From assembly GCA_037783415.1 (NCBI GenBank), contig JAZGTN010000068.1, positions 3,162,001-3,226,000 on the forward strand: a DNA stretch of 64,000 bases, read 5' to 3'. Positions 57,201 through 64,000 of the stretch are shown piece by piece. Numbering within the stretch: the stretch's first letter is position 1; each line of letters starts with the position of its first letter. Below the pieces are notes generated by a model that had not been told where the DNA came from, searched no databases, and saw nothing but the letters and a program-made list of their open reading frames with translations. The position numbers and the translations under genes are program-made. This DNA comes from Leptasterias polaris (lineage: Eukaryota; Echinodermata; Asteroidea; Forcipulatida; Asteriidae).

Positions 57201-60200
57201 TTCTTGGAGCTAATGAAGTCATTCAGACAGGTGAGGAGACAGCCGATGCTGAAGGAATTCAATCACTGATGACAGACACCCCAACTGCACAGCCCAGCCT
57301 TTCTCTTGATAGTTACACTGTTCAGTCTACACCTGAGAGTGAACCAACGAGTGTCCAAGCCAATGTTGTGTATACTGCTGAAAGTGTAACCCAGCCTAGG
57401 CAAGTCAATTCTACAAATGAACTTTCTCAACATTATCCACCAAACCATTCTGATGATGGTGAAAAGCCAAGGCTGATGGTTTGTAATCGTGTTAGACAGC
57501 CAGGTCAGATCATCTACAAAAATGAAGTCATAAAGCCTAAGCTTCTCATCAGCAAAAATCCAATCAGTCAAAAGAAACTATTGGTGACTTCAAAGGATGG
57601 TACCAAACATGCGCTTGTTCTAAATCAAAGTCCTGTGGCTTCAACAGACACTGATCAACAATGCAAGCTTCGGGTTGTATCACTTGCAGAATTTAAATCT
57701 AAGAAATTAAGCCAGCCAATAAAATATGTGCTCTCCCGTACACCAACGGCTGGTCAGACAAGTTCAGTTGTTTCAACTGAGCCCACAGTAACGCCATTAA
57801 ACAGTAATCACACAGACTCTAGCCCCAACATCTGTTTTGGTAAAAAGTCCAAGATTTTTGAGAGCTACACTGAAAGGAAAGACACCCGAATGTTTGTGGC
57901 AAAGCATTATGTTGATCAGTCTATGCCTGATGCTTTGTCCTGCTTGGAGAAGACCCTGACCAAAGAACAGAAAGAATCCTTTATGTTCCGTTTGAAGATT
58001 GGTGATAATTGTGATGATGATTTACACTACAATGCCTGGAAGGCACTAAGGAGATTGTATTGTCATACTGATATATGTAGCTTGTATGACAAAGTATCCA
58101 GTCCAACATTAGAGGCACCAGAACATTTTGGTAAGTTGCATTGAAACATTCCCTGGCTCTATGCAGAGATGATTCCCTGGCTCTAAGCAGAGATGATTCC
58201 CTGATATGGCAGTTACATTCAAACATTTCCTGGCTCTATGCAGAGATGATTCCCTGATATGGCCGTTCATTGTTGAAACATTCCCTGGCTCTATGCAGAG
58301 ATGATTCCCTGGCTCTAAGCAGAGATGATTCCCTGATATGGCCGATGCATTGAAACATTCCCTGGCTCTAAGCAGAGATGATTCCCTGATATGGCCGTTA
58401 CATTCAAACATTTCCTGGCTCTATGCAGAGATGATTCCCTGGCTCGAAGCAGAGATGATTCCCTGATATGGCCGATGCATTGAAACATTCCCTGGCTCTA
58501 AGCAGAGATGATTCCCTGATATGGCCGTTACATTCAAACATTTCCTGGCTCTATGCAGAGATGATTCCCTGGCTCTAAGCAGAGATGATTCCCTGATATG
58601 GCCGATGCATTGAAACATTCCCTGGCTCTAAGCAGAGATGATTCCCTGATATGGCCGTTACATTCAAACATTTCCTGGCTCTATGCAGAGATGATTCCCT
58701 GATATGGCCGTTCATTGTTGAAACATTCCCTGGCTCTAAGCAGAGATGATTCCCTGATATGGCCGTTCATTGTTGAAACATTCCCTGGCTCTATGCAGAG
58801 ATGATTCCCTGATATGGCCGTTACATTCAAACATTTCCTGGCTCTATGCAGAGATGATTCCCTGGCTCTAAGCAGAGATGATTCCCTGATATGGCCGTTA
58901 CATTCAAACATTTCCTGGCTCTATGCAGAGATGATTCCCTGGCTCTAAGCAGAGATGATTCCCTGATATGGCCGTTGCATTGTTGAAACATTCCCTGGCT
59001 CTATGCAGAGATGATTCCCTGATATGGCCGTTACATTCAAACATTTCCTGGCTCTATGCAGAGATGATTCCCTGGCTCTAAGCAGAGATGATTCCCTGAT
59101 ATGGCCGTTCATTGTTGAAACATTTCCTGGCTCTATGCAGAGATGATTCCCTGATATGGCCGTTCATTGTTGAAACATTCCCTGGCTCTATGCAGAGATG
59201 ATTCCCTGGCTCTATGCAGAGATGATTCCCTGGCTCTAAGCAGAGATGATTCCCTGATATGGCCGTTACATTGAAACATTCCCTGGCTCTATGCAGAGAT
59301 GATTCCCTGATATGGCCGTTACATTGAAACATTCCCTGGCTCTATGCAGAGATGATTCCCTGGCTCTATGCAGAGATGATTCCCTGATATGGCCGTTACA
59401 TTGAAACATTCCCTGGCTCTATGCAGAGATGATTCCCTGGCTCTATGCAGAGATGATTCCCTGGCTCTATGCAGAGATGATTCCCTGATATGGCCGTTAC
59501 ATTGAAACATTCCCTGGCTCTAAGCAGAGATGATTCCCTGATATGGCCGTTACATTGAAACATTTCCTGGCTCTATGCAGAGATGATTCCCTGATATGGC
59601 CGTTACATTGAAACATTTCCTGGCTCTATGCAGAGATGATTCCCTGATATGGCCGTTCATTGTTGAAACATTCCCTGGCTCTAAGCAGAGATGATTCCCT
59701 GATATGGCCGTTACATTCAAACATTCCCTGGCTTATTATTATTATTATTTATTCGGCCATTTCACAAAGAACAATAACAATACTGTACATGTATTTGCAA
59801 ATAAAATTTTAGTAAGAGGAAAAAAATAAAATAAACATGTTGAACAGAACTACATGTAGGCATACAGGCTAAATAGCAACTAAAGCACTGGTCCTGAATG
59901 AAGATGACTGACAGCAAGGTTTGGATACAACAAGGAACATGTGAAGAATAGATAAGTGATGATGGTAGATTGGGTAAGGACAGGAAATGGGGTGGGAGAG
60001 GGAACAGCAGGGAATTAGGAACAGAGACAACCCATTTCAAGCTGGCCAGGATTAACAAAAGAGTACTTAAACACTGACCCGAAAGTCTGTCAATCCAAAC
60101 AGGAGAACTAAATAAAGGAGTGAAAAACAAATTTATAAACATATAAATAACTAAATAACTGAATAAATAAATAAGTTAGACATGATTAATAAAGCAGAAA

Positions 60201-62602
60201 CGAATTGATAAAAGAACAATAAATAAAATAAATTGTGAAAAACACAAGTACATGTACATGAAAACAATTAATACACTGGTAACAAGCGAGATACAACGAA
60301 TTTTAAATAAACTCCAACTGGCATAAAAAGGCAAAAAAACCAAAAAACAGTTACAAGTCATGAAGATAAGCAGATAAACTGTTTGAAAAGCACTTGAATG
60401 AGTCAAGTAAGATAGAGTTCTTAATATGTGTGGGCAAACTACTCCAGATACGAGGAGGTGGCAGGGTGTGTTCTTTAGAAAAAGTGTCCTTGCAAAGTGA
60501 TGATGAAAAGTGAGGGTATCCAGATGACGAGTGTTTACTACTGTATTGGTTTTAATTGACTGGCAGTCAATTAAGTTAAAGAGACATTTTGTGACAAACA
60601 TCACTGTGTATTTTTGTCTCCTGAGGTCTAAGGTTACCCAGTTCAGTTCACGCAGTCTATCCTCGTATGGCATTGCTCCTCTATGTTGTTTCAAGCACAT
60701 TCTGCTCTAAGCAGAGATGATTCCCTGATATGGCCGATGCATTGAAACATTCCCTGGCTCTATGCAGAGATGATTCCCTGATATGGCCGATGCATTGAAA
60801 CATTCCCTGGCTCTATGCAGAGATGATTCCCTGGCTCTATGCAGAGATGATTCCCTGATATGGCCGATGCATTGAAACATTCCCTGGCTCTAAGCAGAGA
60901 TGATTCCCTGATATGGCCGATGCATTGAAACATTCCCTGGCTCTATGCAGAGATGATTCCCTGATATGGCCGTTACATTGAAACATTCCCTGGCTCTATG
61001 CAGAGATGATTCCCTGGCTCTATGCAGAGATGATTCCCTGATATGGCCGTTGCATTCAAATATTCCCTGGCTCTAAGCAGAGATGATTCCCTGATATGGC
61101 CGTTGCATTGAAACATTCCCTGGCTCTATGCAGAGATGATTCCCTGGCTCTATGCAGAGATGATTCCCTGATTTGGCCGTTGCAGTGAAACATTTCCTGG
61201 CTTTATGCAGAGATGATTCCCTGATATGGCCAATAATAGTTACATGTAGGTGTTAGTTTCTCATCGGCATGGACAACTTTCATCATTCATGAATGTTCCT
61301 ATATAGTTACAAAACAAATTCCAGAAAGGTGATCGGCAATCATTTTTTTCAGTTAAGTTGGTATTTTCCAGCAGGTAAAAATCCATAGATGGACAATCAT
61401 GTACATAAAGTCATCTAGAAGCCCTAGATGTACATAAAGTCATCTAGAAGCCCTAGAAAGAAGGGCAAAATTTGATAGAGAGTGTGATCATGCATTGTGA
61501 CAGAGGTGAAAATAATGATTCCCTTGTCACTTTTAAGATATGGATTGACGAGAAATTAATACAATATTTTCATTGGCCTTAACCTGTGTACATGTAATAT
61601 GTGTTGGAGGTATCATAAGTAAACATAAATTTTTTTCATGGTGGCCATACACTGACTGCTCATTAAAATCTGAGTTTGATAAAACCATAACTTCAGCTTG
61701 AGGCTTCAACCAACCTGTGTCAAAAGCCGGGAGTTTGGAAACAGATGATGTCATTTTTTAGACAGGTGACTAACAGTCGAATTAAATTGTTTTTAAAATG
61801 TTACTTATGTCAGTAACGCAAACAGTAAAAATACTCTCATTAACAATGCGAATAATGTACAAATTTAGAAATCTACTTATACATGTAGTAATCCCAAGCA
61901 TGTGTGGGATGCTATTCTTGCAAACTCTCAGACAAAGAAAAGAGCGACACAAAACACTGTTGTTCTTTTACTAGTTTCTATCTGAAACATTCCTCAAGAG
62001 AAATATTTCCATTTGAAACACTGTCAAAGTCGATGAAATAATATTTCAGGCTTCTGTAATTCACAATTGCTTACTTAGATTGCTTCAATTACATTAAGCA
62101 CAAAATCCCTGCCAAAGCATAAACCTGATATTATCACTGGCTGGTTTTGTTTATGTGTGTTTAGTGAAAACTAAAGGATGGAAGTTAATCTCCTTGCTAG
62201 AAAAGTAAATAAATATTAATGTACTTCTCTTTGAATTTGACTGTATTTTCAATTTGTTTAGATACCCCAATAGCTTCAAAGCTTCTTCGCCTGCCCCTAA
62301 TGGACCCCTTCGACAAAAAAGAGTCAAACGAGAAAACCAAGCAAGATTCATCAGACATCCCAAGGTTGTTGGGAGAACTACACCAGGGTCGTAAAAGGAG
62401 ACGCATTGTATCAGTGCTGACCAGAAGGGAAGCCAAGAGAAGGCAACAGCAAAAAAAGAAGAAGATGTTCCTAGAGCCATGGAAGTACAAGATGGAGAGA
62501 CCAAGTAGACGTAAGAATATTGCAACCAGTTATTGTGAAGATGGTTTCATCAGTGATGCAGCTGCAGATGAAATATCTCAAATTAAGAACTTAGCATTAT
62601 AA
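50972..62602 (+). CDS. Gene 2: PHD / triple psq HTH / CENP-B-type HTH protein (six exons)
   Basis: Exons 50972-51245, 52672-52746, 54169-54234, 55218-55319, 55866-58130 and 62262-62602 all join in phase 1 across GT-AG introns and give about 1,040 residues. An in-frame TAG lies 12 nt upstream of the ATG. Domains: Ser/Asp-rich start (residues ~9-38), ING-type PHD finger (~40-87), linker, three psq-type HTH modules (~190-226, 229-265, 290-327), CENP-B/Tc5-type HTH (~333-402, ending WWQVFCSRHPEF), a long disordered middle, the acidic C-terminal domain shared with gene 1 (~861-908), and a basic tail with FLEPWKYK. There is no THAP finger and no DDE domain. The likely role is nuclear, sequence-specific DNA binding coupled to reading histone H3 methylation; this is inferred. 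Confidence 0.85.
52140..52440. mobile_element. Foldback MITE in gene 2 intron 1
   Basis: GTTATCACAC ... GCTCATGGAATACGGAAAAA ... ACTCGGCC at 52287-52350 is followed by its near-perfect reverse complement to 52418, a hairpin with ~62-bp arms and a 3-nt loop. Upstream, CATAGCAACAAGGAGTGTGA with TATAAAC recurs inverted at about 55727-55756. Confidence 0.75.
52672..52746 (+). CDS. Gene 2 exon 2
   Basis: Acceptor AAAATTTTCAG and donor AAATG|GTAGGC. Encodes EEDHRIPSGPFVYPDIGNRE and a few more residues in frame with exon 1. No domain is recognised. The similar exon in gene 1 (WSPWRKGPFYVPDK) suggests the GPFxxP element is conserved. Confidence 0.7.
52747..53615. repeat. 45-bp minisatellite, about 19 units, abutting a splice donor
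   Basis: The unit is TTGATTAATAGGTTGAATTC, then ACACTAGTGTCTCACC, then AGGCCTACC. The first unit starts with the exon 2 donor itself (GGTAGGCCTACC), whereas later units read CCAGGCCTACC. Variants (GGTGAATTC, TTGAACTC, GTATCACC) are intermixed. Confidence 0.93.
53616..53885. repeat. 63-bp tandem repeat, 4 units plus partial
   Basis: The unit starts GTGTTAGGATAAAACCTGAT and includes GAACTGAGTATATAGTACTT. It begins where the 45-bp array ends, with the two sharing GTGT. Confidence 0.92.
54169..54234 (+). CDS. Gene 2 exon 3
   Basis: Acceptor TTGATTACAG and donor ACAAA|GTAAGT bound 66 nt in phase. Encodes AVSHVVPKDLYILPTPAEPL. No domain is recognised. Good splice sites and a preserved frame support it. 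Confidence 0.7.
54967..55090. repeat. 41-bp tandem repeat, 3 units
   Basis: GCTTTGGGAACAAGGTTACA recurs at 54967, 55008 and 55049 with AATCAAGACTA between copies. Confidence 0.85.
55218..55319 (+). CDS. Gene 2 exon 4
   Basis: A pyrimidine-rich tract and TTTTTAG precede it; the donor is GAGCT|TGTAAG with GT at 55320. Encodes KSYVGTTTSKSSAISMTDT and a Asn-rich end. The frame is kept into exon 5. Confidence 0.7.
55620..55760 (-). repeat. Dispersed repeat, inverted partner of 52150-52230
   Basis: On the minus strand it reads CCCATAGCAACAAGAGGTGT, GATATAAACC, then CCATATCACA, matching the segment near 52165. It lies in the intron before exon 5, and an ATG in it (55709) opens into exon 5 without a stop. 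That ATG is not the likely start. Confidence 0.65.
55866..58130 (+). CDS. Gene 2 exon 5: HTH modules and acidic domain
   Basis: Acceptor TTTTGACAG; donor CATTTTG|GTAAGT at 58131. It encodes three HTH modules of the pattern (A/D)C(K/E/M)DV...(M)(S/T)(V/I)..A...(Y/F)G(V) spaced about 39 and 61 residues apart, then the CENP-B-type HTH. The middle has repeated ANEV/GANE-type motifs (VVGANEVVQPD; VLGANEVIQTG), a loose internal repeat. The domain with LTKEQKESFMFRLKIG and DDDLHYNAWKALRRLY closes the exon. Confidence 0.88.
58131..61235. repeat. Two-component minisatellite in gene 2 intron 5
   Basis: Component A, 24 bp: CCTGGCTCTATGCAGAGATG + ATTC. Component B, about 29-32 bp: CCTGATATGGCCGTTACATT + GAAACATTC. 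They occur in mixed order (AB, AAB, AAAB), so copy number expanded at two levels. The array starts within 20 bp of the exon 5 donor and is split by a retrotransposon piece at 59733-60705. Confidence 0.93.
59733..60705 (-). mobile_element. 5'-truncated non-LTR retrotransposon inserted in the minisatellite
   Basis: On the minus strand the 3' end is an ATAAATAATAATAATAA tail at 59733, and 60700-60176 reads as an RT C terminus: YEDRLRELNWVTLDLRRQ, then LTFHHHFAR. The same LTFHH motif occurs in the element at 36480. The repeat unit is cut cleanly between CCTGG and CTCTAAG. The element is inactive. Confidence 0.8.
61236..62261 (+). other. Remainder of gene 2 intron 5
   Basis: Unique AT-rich intron DNA. 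A 31-bp segment CATCTAGAAGCCCTAGA is present twice near 61412 and 61442. The intron ends in a pyrimidine-poor TTTGTTTAG acceptor. Confidence 0.5.
62262..62602 (+). CDS. Gene 2 exon 6: basic C-terminal tail
   Basis: Acceptor AATTTGTTTAG; G+AT restores the frame (DTPIASKLLRLPLMDPF). The middle is strongly basic (GRKRRRIVSVLTRREAKRR; QQQKKKKMFLEPWKYK) and looks like a nuclear localisation signal. LEPWKYK parallels LEPWRFG in gene 1. Stop TAA at 62600-62602. AATAAA occurs near 63095 and ATTAAA near 62708. Confidence 0.8.
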
Positions 62603-63329
62603 CTGAGGACTGTATTTCTCCCATTGATCATCAATTCAAGTTTAGTTTTCTAGTCACATTTCAGCTCAGTTCTATACAGAGAGTATTTTGCTGTAAGATA
62701 GATTTGATTAAATTAGTCCTTACCGCTTACCAGCGTTTTTCCACACTGATTTATATATGTTATTGTTGTTGTTAAAATATCATAATTTACTCGAATTATT
62801 TACACATATCTTTAATGTGGTCATGAACACCACTTTGGCGAGAACATGTAGTCTGATACAGGGCTTGAATTTCAAGAAAGTCTCCACTAGACCACAGGGC
62901 TTAAATTTCAAGAAAGTCTTCACTAGACCACAGGGCTTGAATTTCAAGAAAGTCTCCACTAGACCACAGGGCTTGTAGCTCATAAATTTCCACTGGACCG
63001 AAAGTATTTTTACAAAACAAGAAATATGAGATTCTTTTTTCATATTTGTCCTTTGCTGAGCTTAAGGGGTGGGGGTTTCAAGTTGAAAACCTAACCAATA
63101 AATTAATAAACCGTGTAATGTTGTTTATTTACATTGGGCAAAAAATAGTGGGCCGCCCAACTTGTTTAAAAGTGTGGCTCATTTGGTCTATGTATTATAA
63201 TATTGCCTGGTAATAAAAGAAAGGGATCGAATCTGAAAGCTCGCTTATTAAAAAGTTCATATCAGTACCAATCCTCAAGAGATATATTTCAGTCTGAAAC
63301 TGAAAGACTTTAAACTCAAGAAAAGGGCA
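62603..63329 (+). other. Gene 2 3'UTR and flank, with a 36-bp repeat
   Basis: A unit of GGGCTTGAATTTCAAGAAAG + TCTCCACTAGACCACA repeats about 3.5 times at 62862-62971. Otherwise no coding feature is visible. Confidence 0.6.
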
Positions 63330-64000
63330 TTTGAAGCCCAAGTATCATCATTACCACAGGGCTCAGTAGTTGGCCCTTTAGTCTTTACTCTATATTCTTC
63401 ACCCCTTGAAGACGTCAATACCATGGTTTACGCTGATGACACCCAACTTTACATCATTCTCAAAAAAGATGAAAGAACGTCAGGCGTAGTCCAGCTTCAA
63501 GATTGCTTGAAAGACATCAAGTTATGGTCTACTAAAAACTTTCTTAAATTAAATGAGAATAAAACCGAGGTCGTTCATTTTTCCAGTCACCACAGACCTG
63601 TTAGACCTATCTCTAGTATCACATTGGACAATACTTCCATATCCCCAGTGTCAAGTGCTCGCAACCTCGGAGTTCTCTTTGATGCCAATCTTTCGCTAAA
63701 CAATCATGTCAGCAATGTTTGTCGTGCTGCCTCATTTGCTCTTTATAGAATTGGCTCCATCAGACATTATCTGGATATGAAATCTACTGAAAAATTGGTT
63801 CATTCCTTGGTCATGTGCCGCATAGATGCTTGCAACAGTCTACTTTACGGACTAACCGACACTCAAATTGCTAGATTGCAGCCTATACAAAATTCCACTG
63901 CTAGACTTGTCACCAGAACTCGCACTCGGGAATCCATAACACCCATTCTGAAGGATTTACATTGGCTACCAATACGAGCTAGAATAGATTTCAAATTTTT
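63330..64000 (+). mobile_element. 5'-truncated L2/CR1-like non-LTR retrotransposon (runs off the window)
   Basis: A continuous frame to the window end contains [30 protein letters not shown] (catalytic YADD), [44 protein letters not shown] and [19 protein letters not shown]. This is the RT palm and thumb of L2/CR1-clade elements. The N-terminal RT and endonuclease are missing, and the frame starts abruptly near 63330. It differs from the RT at 34.7 kb, which has a YADDA context and different thumb motifs. Confidence 0.88.

Noticed and set aside
961..64000. CRISPR-like arrays
   Set aside because: The arrays are head-to-tail minisatellites without unique spacers, in eukaryotic DNA with introns and LINEs.

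Overview
The window is animal genomic DNA: AT-rich, with long GT-AG introns, short phase-matched exons, non-LTR retrotransposons, tRNA-headed SINEs, terminal-inverted-repeat elements and very many minisatellites. Gene content (a MEIS-like TALE homeobox gene, ETAA1, and THAP/PHD/CENP-B-type HTH proteins) fits a marine invertebrate deuterostome. I lean to an echinoderm because the SINE head resembles sea-star SINEs I recall, but this is inference and the phylum is not proven.

Layout. (1) 1-17819: no complete gene. It is probably the last intron of the MEIS-like gene, filled with tandem arrays. The largest is 140 units of 39 bp (9715-15174). A degraded THAP-like relic lies at 7.3 kb, and a decayed duplicate of the next exon at 15.5 kb. 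(2) 17820-18085 (+): terminal exon of a MEIS-like protein, then 6-7 kb of probable 3'UTR/intergenic DNA. (3) 24.8-26.8 kb: two SINE copies and another dispersed repeat. (4) 27773-32511 (-): ETAA1, the RPA-binding activator of the ATR kinase. I rebuilt it from seven exons with matching splice sites and phases; a possible first exon is at 38991-39073. Its introns and 5' flank hold a 24 x 34 bp array, a dead non-LTR element carrying a nested TTAA-flanked MITE, a GC-rich inverted-repeat element and a second copy of the MITE. (5) 42097-47295 (+): gene 1, THAP-like zinc finger + coding 12-residue repeats + ING-type PHD finger + psq/CENP-B-type HTH + basic tail, three exons. (6) 50972-62602 (+): gene 2, a tandem paralogue, PHD + three psq-type HTH + CENP-B-type HTH + basic tail, six exons. 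Its last intron is a two-component minisatellite split by a retrotransposon fragment. (7) 63330-64000 (+): 5'-truncated L2/CR1-like reverse transcriptase running off the window.

How the genes relate. ETAA1 acts at stressed replication forks. Genes 1 and 2 look like domesticated transposase-derived DNA-binding proteins fused to a predicted H3K4me3 reader. No DDE catalytic domain is visible, so they are probably chromatin or transcription factors, not active transposases. They share exon phases, PHD, HTH, an unrecognised acidic C-terminal domain and a basic LEPW tail, so they arose by tandem duplication and then diverged. This pair is the strongest candidate for something undescribed. Coordinates and splice junctions were worked out by eye; no alignment, HMM or transcript data were available.
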